64,000 bases of DNA from Alphaproteobacteria bacterium (lineage in GTDB: Bacteria; Pseudomonadota; Alphaproteobacteria; Thalassobaculales; Thalassobaculaceae). The DNA is taken from contig JAJEAR010000029.1 of assembly GCA_022822665.1 (NCBI GenBank), forward strand, positions 108,470 through 172,469. Reading direction: 5' to 3'. The translations under genes were made by a program, and so were the position numbers. The notes beneath the pieces were generated by a model. The model was given only the letters and a program-made list of their open reading frames with translations. It was not told where the DNA came from and made no database searches. Below are positions 7,825 to 17,176 of the stretch, piece after piece (the first letter of the stretch is position 1; every line of letters starts with the position of its first letter).

Positions 7825-8256
7825 ATGTTCATCGACACCAGTGTATTCGTACCTGCCCGCAACGCGCGGGCGCCGGACAGTGCAGTCGCGCGTGCTGCGC
7901 TCTCGCGTGCGCAAGAGTCCGGCGAGACCTTGCGCATCAATCGTCAGGTGCTGCGCGAGTACCTGTCGACCATGACACGACCGCAGACATGGTCTGATCC
8001 GCTCACCATGACCCAGGCCCTGAACGATCTGGCATGGCTGAGCGCTGCCTTCGAGATCCTTGAGGACGGTGCTCATGTGACGGACACGCTTGTCTCGCTG
8101 TGCCGGGAAGTTCCGCTCGCCGGCAAGCAGGTGCACGACGCCAATATTGTTGCCACCATGCTGGCCCACGGTGAGCGTCGGCTTCTCACGTTCAACGCTT
8201 CAGACTTCAGGTGCTACGGCGAACGCGTCGAGCTGATCGTACCCGATCCCACATAA
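7825..8256 (+). CDS. PIN-domain ribonuclease toxin (VapC-like)
   Basis: A 143-residue PIN protein. The four acidic residues expected of the metal-dependent RNase site are present: Asp4 in MFIDTSVF, Glu45 in VLREYLS, Asp105 in VHDANIVATML and Asp127 in FNASDF. The KQVHDA context and the TFNASDF strand are typical of VapC-like toxins. It starts 5 bases after the stop of the tandem DUF7662 gene and must be co-transcribed with it, which implies that protein is its antitoxin rather than a standard VapB. Likely targets are tRNA or rRNA, as in other VapC proteins, but this cannot be read from sequence. Confidence 0.85.
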   Translation: MFIDTSVFVPARNARAPDSAVARAALSRAQESGETLRINRQVLREYLSTMTRPQTWSDPLTMTQALNDLAWLSAAFEILEDGAHVTDTLVSLCREVPLAGKQVHDANIVATMLAHGERRLLTFNASDFRCYGERVELIVPDPT

Positions 8257-8351
8257 CAGGCACGGGACTTGGCCCCGGGTACCTGTTCAGCCGTAACTGA
8301 TTCCGCGAGTGCGGGAATAATCCCGGCCTGGAGGTGACACGGGAGCGCCGG

Positions 8352-9605
8352 CTACGGGTCCGGCTGCGCGGGCGCGGGCCGGTTCGATCGGGAGTGGCCG
8401 GCCTGCACACGCTCCGGTCGCATGCCGGTACCGGCGAGTGCTGCCATGATGCGTTCCACGTGGTCCGCATCCCGGGTCTCCAGCACGAACTCGACCTCGA
8501 CCAGCTTGACCGGCACATCCTCGAACCAGAGCTGGTGGTGGACGTCGACGATGTTGCCGCCCGCCTTCGCGATGACCTGGGCGGCACGGGCCAGGGCTCC
8601 GGGCTGATCGGCGGTCTCGACCCGGATCCGGACCAGCCGGCCGCTTCGCACCAGTCCGCGCATCAGCACCGAGGACAGCAGCCTCGAATCGATGTTGCCC
8701 CCCGAAACCACCAGGCCAACGCGCTGGTCGGCAAAGCGATCCGGTTCGCTCAGCAGCGCCGCAAGCGACGCCGCGCCAGCCCCTTCCACCACCTGTTTCT
8801 CGATCTCGGCCATGAGCTGCACCGCGTGCTCGAGCCGGGCCTCGCTCACCAGCACGATGTCCTCGACCAGCTCACGGACGACCGGCATGGTGTTCACCCC
8901 GGGACGCTTGACCGCGATCCCTTCCGCAATCGTCGGCCCGGCGGCGGGCAGCGACCAGCCCCTGAGCACGTGGTGCATGGAGGGGTAGCTCTCGGCCTGG
9001 ACCCCGATGATGCGGATCCCGGGTCTCAGCGCCTTCACCGCCACGGCAATGCCGGCGATCAGTCCACCGCCGCCGACCGGCACGACGAGGCAGTCAAGAT
9101 CGGGAACCGTCCGCAGCATCTCCAGCCCGACCGTCCCCTGGCCCGCGATGATCCTCGGGTCATCGTAGGGATGCACGACCGTCAGGCCTTCGGCTCCGGC
9201 ACGCTCCTGCACGAAGGCTTCACCCTCCGAAACCGAATCACCGTGCAGGATGACGGTCGCACCGAGCAGTTCGGTCGAGCCGATCTTGCCGAACGGCGTT
9301 GAGACCGGCATGACGATGGTCGACGGCACCCCCATCTGCCTGGCCCGGTACGCGACGCCCTGGGCGTGGTTCCCGGCCGAGAGCGCGATGACACCCCGCT
9401 CCCGCTGCGACGCGGTGAGGTCGGCAAGCCGCACCAGGGCTCCCCGGTCCTTGAAGGACGCGGTGAACTGCCGGTTCTCGAACTTGAGGAACACCGAGGC
9501 CCCGGTGATTTCGCTCAGGGTCACCGAGTGCTCGAACGGCGTGCGCACGACGTTGCCGTCCAGCATGCGGTCGGCGGCCTCGATATCGGACAGTGCGAGG
9601 GTCAT
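8352..9605 (-). CDS. ilvA: Threonine/serine dehydratase with C-terminal ACT domain
   Basis: A 417-residue fold-type II PLP enzyme deaminating threonine to 2-oxobutanoate (isoleucine pathway) or serine to pyruvate. The Schiff-base lysine is Lys52 in ASFKDRGA, and the phosphate-binding glycine loop is VGGGGLIAGI. The N-terminal catalytic part (about 1-310) is followed by an ACT-like regulatory region (about 325-400, beginning RLVRIRVETADQPGALARAA). The length and single ACT domain match the short TdcB/IlvA type found in many alphaproteobacteria. Its start codon overlaps the stop of the upstream penicillin-acylase gene by 4 bases (ATGA), so the two are translationally coupled. Whether it is biosynthetic or catabolic cannot be decided from sequence. 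Confidence 0.9.
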   Translation of the reverse strand: MTLALSDIEAADRMLDGNVVRTPFEHSVTLSEITGASVFLKFENRQFTASFKDRGALVRLADLTASQRERGVIALSAGNHAQGVAYRARQMGVPSTIVMPVSTPFGKIGSTELLGATVILHGDSVSEGEAFVQERAGAEGLTVVHPYDDPRIIAGQGTVGLEMLRTVPDLDCLVVPVGGGGLIAGIAVAVKALRPGIRIIGVQAESYPSMHHVLRGWSLPAAGPTIAEGIAVKRPGVNTMPVVRELVEDIVLVSEARLEHAVQLMAEIEKQVVEGAGAASLAALLSEPDRFADQRVGLVVSGGNIDSRLLSSVLMRGLVRSGRLVRIRVETADQPGALARAAQVIAKAGGNIVDVHHQLWFEDVPVKLVEVEFVLETRDADHVERIMAALAGTGMRPERVQAGHSRSNRPAPAQPDP

Positions 9606-11776
9606 TCGGATACGATCACCAGCCTGTGGACGGGAGCCGTCGTGCCCGCCACCACCAGCGGATCCCCGTCGCGCCAGCGGGTCATGAGATCGTCGTACCA
9701 GGGCGAGAACGGGTTGCCCGACTGGCCCGGCGCAATGATGAACTCGGATCGATCAAGGTCATCGAGGGTGTAGATGGCGCGGTACCCCGCTCCGTGCACG
9801 TGGCGGAACGGATGGGCCTCGTCGGAGAATCGCACACCGCCGCGGTTGACGGTGTCCGGCCCGCCGTCGGCCGGGATTTCCCGCTCGATCAAGGAGCGCA
9901 GCAGCGGGATGCGCCCGGCGAGCGCGTGGGAAAACCGCGCCGCGTGGGCCTGGCCCCACACCGGCCTGTCCGATCCGTAGCGGTCCTCGATCATGCTCCG
10001 GGCGCGGACGAGCGCGTCGCGGATGCGGTCCTCGCAGGTCTCGATGCCGGGGGTCGAGATGACGTCGCACCACTCCGGCCGCCGGGTGAGCACGTGAACC
10101 AGGGCCTGCGGCCGGTAGCGCCACCATGACGGGAACCGGGGCCCGAGTTCGTCGGCGAAGATGCCGCGCAGCAGTTCCCTGACCCACGCGATGTAGAGCA
10201 GCGGCTCGTGCCTGTTGCGGTCCATGGTTCCGTCCCAGGCGGCGAGTTCGGAAACCGGAACCGCGCCGAGCAGGTGCGGCAGGACCATTCGGGCCGAAAG
10301 CGACACGCTGTCCATCTGGATTGACCGGTGGTCGGCTCCCTCCTCGAGCAGCATGGCAATCCGCCGCGCCCGCCAGGGCGGCCACCAGTTCCGGCCAAGG
10401 AAGTACGGGTAGTCCGCCCCGACCATGCGATTGTTGGCATTGAGCAACCGGCCGGAGGGGGGATCCAGCACGCGCGGCAGCTCGTCGTAGGGGATCATCC
10501 GCTCCCAGCCGCGGCGTGCCGACGGCACGAGCCCGCCCTCCTGCTCGCGCAGCGGGACACGGGCCGGCGAAATCATCCCGATCCGCCCGTGCCGGTCGGC
10601 GTAGGCGACATTCTGGTGCGGGGAGTGGAACGACGCGAGCGCGGCCTCGAACCCGGCCCACGAAGTCGCGCGGTTTACCTGCGCCAGCGCCTCGACGGTC
10701 CGGTCATTGCCGAGGAAGGTCGGGCTCTCGAGCGACCAGCCCTCCGGGTACCGGTCCGACAGGTCGGACAGCACCACCCCGGATACCGTCTCCCGCACCA
10801 CCAGGGTTTCGGGCTCACCCCACCGCACACTGATGGTCTCGGTTCGTGTCGAGAGCACCTCGGGTTCGCGCACCAGGTCCGCCATGTCGGTGGCGGCGTT
10901 CGTCATGCCCCAGGCGATTGCGCCGTTGTGGCCGAGCACCATCATCGGCACGCCCGGCGCCGTGGCGCCAGCGAGGACATCGTCGCCCACCTCGATCCGG
11001 GCCAGGTACCAGATGCCGGGGATCGACAGTCCCAGGTGCGGGTCGTTGGCAAGCACCGGTGGAGACCGCACGGCCCAGACGTTCGATCCCCCGGTTCCCA
11101 CCGGAGCGACGGTGTGTGGCGGGTCGCCACCAATGTCCTCCGGCCAGAGGTCGTCCAGCTGTTCCGGGCTCAGCCGTTCGGCAAGCCTGGCGCGCAGCAG
11201 TTCCGTGCGCCAGTTTCCGAGCAGCTGCAGGGCCATCATCCGTCCCCAGAGCAGCGAATCGGCAACCCGCCACGGTTCAGGGTCGTACAGCAGCAGTTCG
11301 AGCAGCCATGGCAGTGCGCCGTCGCGGCTGGTCCGCCAGGCGTTGACACCGGCCGCGTAGGCCTCGAGTTCGGCGCGCAGCCGCGGCGAGAGCGTGCGTT
11401 CCTGCTCGCGCGCCTGGCGATAGAGGCCGAGACCGCGGAAGAAGCGGTCGAGCGGAACGGCGCCGGCGCCGACGAGCTCGGCCATCCGGCCGGAACCGGT
11501 CCTGCGCATCATCTCCATCTGCCCGAAGCGGTCCTGCGCATGCGCGAAGCCGAGGCCGAAGGCGGCATCGGCACGGGTTCCGGCCCTGACGGTCACCACA
11601 CCGTGGGCGTCACGCAGGATCTCGACCCGCCGGTCCGGGCCCTGGAGGCTCACCCGCCCGTCGAGCTGCGGCAGGGACGTGCGAAGCCACAGCACCCCGC
11701 CACCGGCACCCGCGGCGAGCACAATCACGCCCGCGGCAAGTCCGATGGCGCCGTACCGCAGCAGGCGACGAGCCAT
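9602..11776 (-). CDS. Penicillin acylase (Ntn-hydrolase, S45) family protein, membrane-anchored
   Basis: A 724-residue S45-family amidohydrolase. It has an N-terminal hydrophobic anchor (about residues 9-31), then a small-subunit region with VEILRDAHGVVTVRAGT and AFGLGFAHAQDRFGQMEMMR. The self-processing site is GTGGSNVWAV, where Ser231 becomes the N-terminal nucleophile of the large subunit. VLANDPHLGLSIPG and the GHNGAIAWGMTNA loop follow. Such enzymes cleave acyl-amide bonds (penicillin G, acyl-homoserine lactones, other amides) in the periplasm. I chose the ATG at 11776 over an adjacent GTG; neither has a clear ribosome site. The stop overlaps the threonine dehydratase start. A second, divergent member lies at about 60.3-62.6 kb. 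Confidence 0.88.
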   Translation of the reverse strand: MARRLLRYGAIGLAAGVIVLAAGAGGGVLWLRTSLPQLDGRVSLQGPDRRVEILRDAHGVVTVRAGTRADAAFGLGFAHAQDRFGQMEMMRRTGSGRMAELVGAGAVPLDRFFRGLGLYRQAREQERTLSPRLRAELEAYAAGVNAWRTSRDGALPWLLELLLYDPEPWRVADSLLWGRMMALQLLGNWRTELLRARLAERLSPEQLDDLWPEDIGGDPPHTVAPVGTGGSNVWAVRSPPVLANDPHLGLSIPGIWYLARIEVGDDVLAGATAPGVPMMVLGHNGAIAWGMTNAATDMADLVREPEVLSTRTETISVRWGEPETLVVRETVSGVVLSDLSDRYPEGWSLESPTFLGNDRTVEALAQVNRATSWAGFEAALASFHSPHQNVAYADRHGRIGMISPARVPLREQEGGLVPSARRGWERMIPYDELPRVLDPPSGRLLNANNRMVGADYPYFLGRNWWPPWRARRIAMLLEEGADHRSIQMDSVSLSARMVLPHLLGAVPVSELAAWDGTMDRNRHEPLLYIAWVRELLRGIFADELGPRFPSWWRYRPQALVHVLTRRPEWCDVISTPGIETCEDRIRDALVRARSMIEDRYGSDRPVWGQAHAARFSHALAGRIPLLRSLIEREIPADGGPDTVNRGGVRFSDEAHPFRHVHGAGYRAIYTLDDLDRSEFIIAPGQSGNPFSPWYDDLMTRWRDGDPLVVAGTTAPVHRLVIVSE

Positions 11777-11827
11777 CACCGCGTGACTGGAACAGGCCCC
11801 GGGCGCGCCCGCGACGTCGCGGCGCGT

Positions 11828-12988
11828 CTACTCGGCCGCATGCCCGAGCTCTTCCAGGATCCGCGCCCGGTCCTGGTCGACATCGGGTGCGCTCGGCCTG
11901 CTGCGCGGATCCTCGAACCCGGAGATCTTGATCGGGCTCCCGGCCACGCGCAGGTGTCCGGCCGTCGGATCGTCGATGTCGATCACCATGTTGCGGGGCC
12001 CGATCTGCGGGTGTTCAAGCACGGTGCTGATCGAGTTGATCCCGCTCGCCGGGATTCCGGCCGGGTCCAGAAGTGCGAGCCATTCCGCGGTATCGCGTCC
12101 CTTCAGGATGCCCTCGATCTCGGTTTCCAGCGTCTTCTGGTTCTCGTTGCGCAGGTTGTTGGAGGCATACCGCGGGTCCGCGGCCAGATCCGCCCGGTCG
12201 AGGATGTCGCAGAACCGGGTGAACATGACGTCGTTGCCCGCGGCGACGATCATCCAGCCGTCCCTGGTGCGGAAGGTCTGGAACGGCGTGATCGAGGGGT
12301 GCCGCCCGCCCAGCGGGCCGGGAACCTCGCCGGTGGCGCTGTAGCGTGCGATCGCGTTCTCGCACAGCGCGACCTGGCAATCGAGCATGCCGATGTCGAC
12401 CTTCCGGCCCCGGCCCGAGGTCTTGCGCTCGAACAGCGCGGTCAGGATGCCGACGGTGGTAAACAGTCCGGCCCCGATATCACCGATCGACATGCCGACC
12501 CGCGTCGGTTCACCGCCGGGCTGGCCGGTAATGGACATGATGCCGCCCATCGCCTGCACCACCATGTCGTAGGCCGGGCGGGTCGAATGCGGCCCCGTAT
12601 GCCCGAAACCGGAGCAGGCGGCATAGATCAGCGCGGGGTACCGTTCCTGCAGGTCGTCCCAGCCGTAACCGAGCTTCTCCATGGTCCCCGGCCGGAAATT
12701 CTCGATCACCACGTCGGCACCCGCGAGCAGCGCCTCGAAGATGCGCCGGTCCGACGCCTCCTTCAGGTTGAGCGCGATACTCTCCTTGCCGCGATTGACC
12801 GAGATGAAATACGCGGACTTGCCGTTGACGAACGGGCCGTACTCGCGTGCGTCGTCACCGCGTCCCGGCGTTTCGACCTTGATCACACGGGCGCCGAGAT
12901 CGGCCAGGATCATGGTGCAGTACGGGCCGGCGAGAACCCGTGTCAGGTCGATGACCGTGACGCCTGCGAGCGGTCCGGTTGAGGTCAT
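11828..12988 (-). CDS. CaiB/BaiF-family (class III) CoA-transferase
   Basis: A 386-residue class III CoA-transferase, which moves CoA between carboxylic acids through an aspartyl-CoA intermediate. The N-terminal LAGVTVIDLTRVLAGPYCTM and the following DLGARVIKVE are diagnostic. The catalytic aspartate is Asp141 in RPAYDMVVQAMGG. ENFRPGTMEKLG and the C-terminal GIPASGINSI segment also fit. The protein is closest in feel to formyl-CoA/succinyl-CoA:acid transferases; the acid cannot be assigned. It is followed after 29 bases on the same strand by no obvious pathway partner other than the penicillin acylase, and preceded by an atypical SDR gene 29 bases upstream. That spacing suggests SDR and CoA-transferase share an operon. 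Confidence 0.92.
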   Translation of the reverse strand: MTSTGPLAGVTVIDLTRVLAGPYCTMILADLGARVIKVETPGRGDDAREYGPFVNGKSAYFISVNRGKESIALNLKEASDRRIFEALLAGADVVIENFRPGTMEKLGYGWDDLQERYPALIYAACSGFGHTGPHSTRPAYDMVVQAMGGIMSITGQPGGEPTRVGMSIGDIGAGLFTTVGILTALFERKTSGRGRKVDIGMLDCQVALCENAIARYSATGEVPGPLGGRHPSITPFQTFRTRDGWMIVAAGNDVMFTRFCDILDRADLAADPRYASNNLRNENQKTLETEIEGILKGRDTAEWLALLDPAGIPASGINSISTVLEHPQIGPRNMVIDIDDPTAGHLRVAGSPIKISGFEDPRSRPSAPDVDQDRARILEELGHAAE

Positions 12989-13017
12989 GGCTGTTCCCTT
13001 CTGCTCGGAATGCGGTC

Positions 13018-13797
13018 TCAGAACGCGCTGTTGTAGAGGCCGCCGTCAAGCAGGAGGCTCTGGCCGGTGATGTAGCCGGCCTGGCGGCTGCACAGGAAGG
13101 CCGCGGCCTCGCCGAACTCTTCGGGATCGCCGGCCCGGCGGGCCGGCACGCTGGCGATCCGCTCCTCGTGGGCCTGCTCGTGGCTGATGCCGAACTGCGC
13201 GGCGGCGGCGTCAATGCCCCCGCGGTACCGGTCGGTGTCGAAGAACCCCGGCTGGATGTGGTTGATGGTCACGCCGCTCGATGCGACCGAGCGGCATACT
13301 CCGGCGCAGAACGCGGTGAGTCCGGCCCGGGCCGCACTCGACAGGTCGAGCCCGAGCACCGGCATCCGCACGGACACCGAGGTGATGTTGAGTATGCGGC
13401 CGAACCCCCGTTCCGCCATGCCGTCGACGACGCGCTGGATCATCTCGATCGGGGTCACCATGTTCCAGGTCACCCCGGTCAGCATCGAGTCGCGGTCGAG
13501 TTCCCTGAAGTCACGGTAGGGAGGGCCGCCGGCGTTGGTGATCAGGATGTCGGGCTGCGGCGAGGCAGCAAACAGCGCGTCCTGGCCATCCCGTGTCGTG
13601 ACGTCCGCCGCAACCTCGCGGACCTCGGCCCCGGTGGCGGTCCGGATCTCTTCGGCAGTGCGTGCAAGCCGTTCGGGATCGATGCCGTTCACGACCACGA
13701 TGCAGCCGGCACGTGCGAGCGACATGGCGCAGGCTCGACCGAGCCCCCTGCTCGATCCGCAGACAATCGCGTGCCTGCCGGCAATTCCGAGATCCAT
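13018..13797 (-). CDS. Short-chain dehydrogenase/reductase-like protein lacking the catalytic Tyr and Lys
   Basis: A 259-residue Rossmann protein with the cofactor motif CGSSRGLGRA (about 13-22), the NNAG-equivalent ITNAGGPP and the C-terminal GQSLLLDGG typical of SDRs. The start at 13797 is chosen because GGAGA lies 8 bases upstream and the N-terminus MDLGIAGRHAIV fits; an upstream in-frame ATG adds 23 unlikely residues. The active site is unusual: after the SVSVRMPVLG segment the expected YxxSK reads LDLSS, so Tyr is Leu150 and Lys is Ser154. The same change is seen in a YkvO-like SDR subgroup, whose activity is unclear. It lies just upstream of the CoA-transferase and probably shares its transcript. 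Confidence 0.85.
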   Translation of the reverse strand: MDLGIAGRHAIVCGSSRGLGRACAMSLARAGCIVVVNGIDPERLARTAEEIRTATGAEVREVAADVTTRDGQDALFAASPQPDILITNAGGPPYRDFRELDRDSMLTGVTWNMVTPIEMIQRVVDGMAERGFGRILNITSVSVRMPVLGLDLSSAARAGLTAFCAGVCRSVASSGVTINHIQPGFFDTDRYRGGIDAAAAQFGISHEQAHEERIASVPARRAGDPEEFGEAAAFLCSRQAGYITGQSLLLDGGLYNSAF

Positions 13798-14233
13798 GGT
13801 TCGTCTCCAGGCTTGTCCAGGATGCGGCGACACAATGCGTTTCGAGCCTGCCTCCCGCAACCCCAACCTGCCCGCCCGCCGGAATTCCGCCGCTCGTCAC
13901 CGGACCCCCGCCGGCGCGATGCAGCCGGGAACCGCGCCCGGATCCGACGGATGCCGGGCCCACGCCGTCACCGGCCCCGCGGCGATCACACCGCGTCCTG
14001 CGAAGCACGGCTCGCGGATCATGCGCGGGACAACGACCGGGGCCCGGCGGGGTGTCCACCAGATTGCGCCGAACGATCACGTCCGTGCGAGCCGCGAGTC
14101 GTCGTCCCGTCGACACGGCGGGGACGCAGTCTGCGACATCGCCCCGGAAAGCGCCGGGCCGCCGGAGGTTGCCCCGGGGGCCCGTCACCTACTCGAGCCG
14201 GCCGGTTCTACGGGTCATGACCGCCGCGTGAAA
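13798..14233. other. Intergenic region, nothing recognised
   Basis: This GC-rich spacer lies between the SDR start and the ctaA stop, both on the minus strand. It should contain the promoter for the SDR/CoA-transferase pair. I see no gene, repeat or strong hairpin in it. Confidence 0.5.
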
Positions 14234-15280
14234 TCAGGCCCGCACCCTGTGCGCCAGGACCACGGCGGTGACGAACAGCGCGACCGCGCCGGCCTGGTGC
14301 AGGATCGCGAGATCGATGTCCGCCACGCTGAGCAGGGTAGCGATACCCAGTGCCGACTGGACCAGCACCAGTCCGGCCAGCACGCCGGCGGCCGCCTTTA
14401 CCTGCCCGGAAATTCCCGGCCCCGAGGCCCGGACCAGGAGCACGACACCCGCCGCGACCGTGACCAGTGCCAGCACCCGGTGATGGAACTGCGCCGATCC
14501 GGGGTCTTCAACCAGGGTTCGCCACACCGAGCCCAGGTGGCCGTAGTCGGGCGGAACCAGGGAGCCTCCCATCAGCGGAAACGTGTTGTAGACACGCCCT
14601 CCATCCAGCCCGGCGACAAGGGCGCCCGCCAGCACGGTCAGCCCCACCAGGCCGAGGCACAGGTCGGCGTGGCGCACAAGGCGTTTCGACGAATTCACCG
14701 ATACCGGCGAGCGCAGATCGAGTACGGTCCAGACCACGATGCCGAGGATGACGAAGGCGAGCGACAGGTGAACCGCGAGCCGCAGGGGGCTGACATGCGG
14801 ATCGTCCACCAGCCCGCTTCGCACCATCCACCAGCCGATCAGGCCCTGGACAGCCCCCAGCACCAGCAGCAGCCAGCAGCGCGCCCGGAGGCGGCCGGGC
14901 AGGCTTCCGCGCGCCAGGAACCACAGGAACGGTACCGCGTAGACCAGTCCGATCAGCCGTCCCCACAGCCGATGCAGGTATTCCCACCAGAAGATGCGCC
15001 GGAACTCGTCGAGCCCCATCCAGCTGTTGACCTGGCGGTATTCCGGGGAGGCCTGGTAGAGCGAGAACACCCTCGCCCACTCCTCCTGCGAAAGCGGTGG
15101 CAGGATGCCCAGCAGCGGCCGCCATTCGACCATGGACAGGCCGGAACCGGTGAGCCTGGTCATGCCGCCGATGATCACCATCAACCCGACCATGACGGCG
15201 ACGAGCGCCAGCCACGCCGCGACCGCTCCGTCCGGCTCGCGCCGGACAGCCTTCAGCGGGCCGCGTTCTCGCCCGTGCAC
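14234..15280 (-). CDS. ctaA: Heme A synthase (COX15/CtaA)
   Basis: A 348-residue polytopic membrane enzyme that oxidises the C8 methyl of heme O to make heme A for aa3-type cytochrome oxidase. Type-2 (COX15-like) features are visible: GGMTRLTGSGLSMVEWRP near the first membrane segment, WWEYLHRLWGRLIGL with a heme-binding His, RLAVHLSLAF, FHHRVLAL and ILHQAGAVAL, together giving the conserved histidines of the two four-helix bundles. About eight hydrophobic segments are present. The start overlaps the end of the upstream secreted-protein gene by 28 bases. No cytochrome oxidase genes are in the window, so it is encoded away from the cox cluster. Confidence 0.95.
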   Translation of the reverse strand: MHGRERGPLKAVRREPDGAVAAWLALVAVMVGLMVIIGGMTRLTGSGLSMVEWRPLLGILPPLSQEEWARVFSLYQASPEYRQVNSWMGLDEFRRIFWWEYLHRLWGRLIGLVYAVPFLWFLARGSLPGRLRARCWLLLVLGAVQGLIGWWMVRSGLVDDPHVSPLRLAVHLSLAFVILGIVVWTVLDLRSPVSVNSSKRLVRHADLCLGLVGLTVLAGALVAGLDGGRVYNTFPLMGGSLVPPDYGHLGSVWRTLVEDPGSAQFHHRVLALVTVAAGVVLLVRASGPGISGQVKAAAGVLAGLVLVQSALGIATLLSVADIDLAILHQAGAVALFVTAVVLAHRVRA

Positions 15281-15810
15281 CGGAACTCCACGCGATAGGT
15301 GTCACACGACAGGCCAGGCGCGCCGCAGGTGTCCGGCGCTCTCGGCAGGCCGGATCCGATCAACGGGATGATTCGAAGGTCAATCATCGCGTCCTTGAGA
15401 CCGTCCAGTGCCAGGACGGGAAGCGGCACACCGGGCCCCTGCGGTCCCGGCGGAGAACCGGGTGCCGGCTCGCCTCCGGCCTTCCCGCGCAGCCGTCCGT
15501 CGACCTGCGTGCACAGGGTGATCGCCGCCTCGAGCGCGATCGCCGAGAGTTCGATCGCGCCCAGTGCGGTTCGGACCAGGAGCGTCCGCCCGCTCTCCGG
15601 CCCGATCGACGCGACATGAAACAGCAGCGATGCATCCTCCCCGGCAGCGGCCCGGAACGCGTCCACCGGCCCCTCGATCATGACCGGATCCTCCGCACCC
15701 CCGGGCCGAGGTTCCGGCAACAGGGGGAATTCGTACGGCTGCGCCGCGGCGTCCCGCGCACCCACGGTCACCAGCAGGAGTACCGTCAGTCCCGGCAGGA
15801 TACTCGGCAT
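15253..15810 (-). CDS. Secreted hypothetical protein
   Basis: A 185-residue protein. The start at 15810 is preferred because GGAGAGG lies just upstream and it yields a clean signal peptide (MPSILPGLTVLLLVTVGARD, then AAA before QPYEF); an earlier in-frame start would add 11 charged residues. The mature part is Pro/Gly-rich, with a helical stretch (IELSAIALEAAITLCTQVDG) and three cysteines in the last 35 residues, compatible with a disulfide in the periplasm. I recognise no family. It overlaps the heme A synthase start by 28 bases and is therefore probably co-transcribed with it, but nothing in the sequence shows a role in heme or oxidase assembly. Confidence 0.65.
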   Translation of the reverse strand: MPSILPGLTVLLLVTVGARDAAAQPYEFPLLPEPRPGGAEDPVMIEGPVDAFRAAAGEDASLLFHVASIGPESGRTLLVRTALGAIELSAIALEAAITLCTQVDGRLRGKAGGEPAPGSPPGPQGPGVPLPVLALDGLKDAMIDLRIIPLIGSGLPRAPDTCGAPGLSCDTYRVEFRCTGENAAR

Positions 15811-16000
15811 GTTCCGGCCTCTCCGTCCTGCTTCGACGTGCACTCTAGCGAGTCTGGGGCCAGATTGTACCGGATTCCGTTTTTCTGCATGATCGCCGCG
15901 TCAGGCGCGATGCTTGCCCTGTGGTGCACCCCAAGGCATGTTCTGTTCGCCCCGGCAGGGTCCTGGCACGACACCTCTCGACGTCCAAGGAGCATGGGAA

Positions 16001-17176
16001 ATGAAACTGGGCATCGTCCGGGAACGGCGTCCCCACGAACGACGGGTGGCAGCCTCCCCGGACACGGTCAAGAAACTGGTTGGCCTCGGTCTTGACGTGA
16101 TGATCGAGCGGGGTGCGGGACTGTCTGCGGCGATTCAGGACATTGCCTATGCCCAGGCTGGCGCAAGCCTGGTCAACACCCCGGCCGACGCGCTCGGCGA
16201 TGCCGACATCGTGTTCAAGGTCCGCAAGCCGTTCGGCCCGGACGAGCCGGACAACGAGGTCGATCTCCTCAAGGACGGAGCGGTTCTGGCCTGCCTGATG
16301 GAACCCTACAGGGACCGGGGACTGTTCAACGCGATCGCGGCCCGCAACATCACCTGTTTCGCGCTGGAACTCATCCCGCGCATCACCCGGGCCCAGACCA
16401 TGGACGTGCTGTCGTCCCAGGCCAACCTCGCCGGCTACAAGGCGGTGATCGAGGCCGGTGCCGCCTTCGGCCGTGCGTTTCCGATGATGATGACGGCCGC
16501 CGGCACCGTCCCGCCAGCCAGGTGCATGATCATGGGGGCCGGAGTGGCCGGCCTGCAGGCCATTGCCACCGCACGCCGCCTGGGCGCGGTGGTCTCCGCG
16601 ACCGATGTGCGACCGGCGGCAAAGGAGAACGTCGAGAGCCTCGGTGCGAGCTTCGTCGCCGTGGAGGACGAGGAATTCCGACAGGCCGAGACGGCGGGCG
16701 GCTACGCCAGGGAGATGAGCCGGGAGTACCGGGAAAAGCAGGCAGCACTGATCGCGGAGACGATTTCGCGCCAGGACATCGTCATCTGCACGGCACTGAT
16801 CCCCGGTCGACCGGCGCCGGTGCTGGTGAGCGAGGACATGGTCAAGGCGATGAAACCGGGTTCGGTGATCGTCGATCTTGCCGTCGAGCAGGGAGGCAAC
16901 TGCCCGTTGTCGGTCTACGGCGAAACCGTCAACAGGCACGGCGTCACCATCATCGGGCGCGCCAACATGCCGAGCGAGGTGGCGGTCGACGCCTCGGCCC
17001 TGTTCTCGAAGAACCTGCTGAATTTCCTCACGCCCCTGATCGACGGCGACACCGGGTTGCTCTCGATCGACACCGAGGACGAGATCATCAAGGGATCGCT
17101 CGTAACCTGGCACGGAGCCGTGGTGCATCCGGCCGTCCTCGAGCTGCAGGATGAGACCGGCGGAGAGACGTCATGA
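16001..17176 (+). CDS. pntAA: NAD(P) transhydrogenase subunit alpha part 1
   Basis: A 391-residue NAD(H)-binding domain I of the proton-translocating transhydrogenase, which uses the proton gradient to drive NADH-to-NADP hydride transfer. The N-terminus [20 protein letters not shown] matches the family, and the ATG is preceded by an AAGGAG-type site. The dinucleotide fold is [20 protein letters not shown], followed by [17 protein letters not shown]. An in-frame earlier ATG would add 29 residues of no family character. The stop overlaps the pntAB start by 4 bases (ATGA). The split alpha subunit, with soluble and membrane parts encoded separately, is the arrangement in Rhodospirillum-type bacteria. 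Confidence 0.96.
   Translation: MKLGIVRERRPHERRVAASPDTVKKLVGLGLDVMIERGAGLSAAIQDIAYAQAGASLVNTPADALGDADIVFKVRKPFGPDEPDNEVDLLKDGAVLACLMEPYRDRGLFNAIAARNITCFALELIPRITRAQTMDVLSSQANLAGYKAVIEAGAAFGRAFPMMMTAAGTVPPARCMIMGAGVAGLQAIATARRLGAVVSATDVRPAAKENVESLGASFVAVEDEEFRQAETAGGYAREMSREYREKQAALIAETISRQDIVICTALIPGRPAPVLVSEDMVKAMKPGSVIVDLAVEQGGNCPLSVYGETVNRHGVTIIGRANMPSEVAVDASALFSKNLLNFLTPLIDGDTGLLSIDTEDEIIKGSLVTWHGAVVHPAVLELQDETGGETS

Noticed and set aside
10328..12982. 884-codon plus-strand open frame
   Set aside because: Runs antisense across two well-supported minus-strand genes and has shadow composition.
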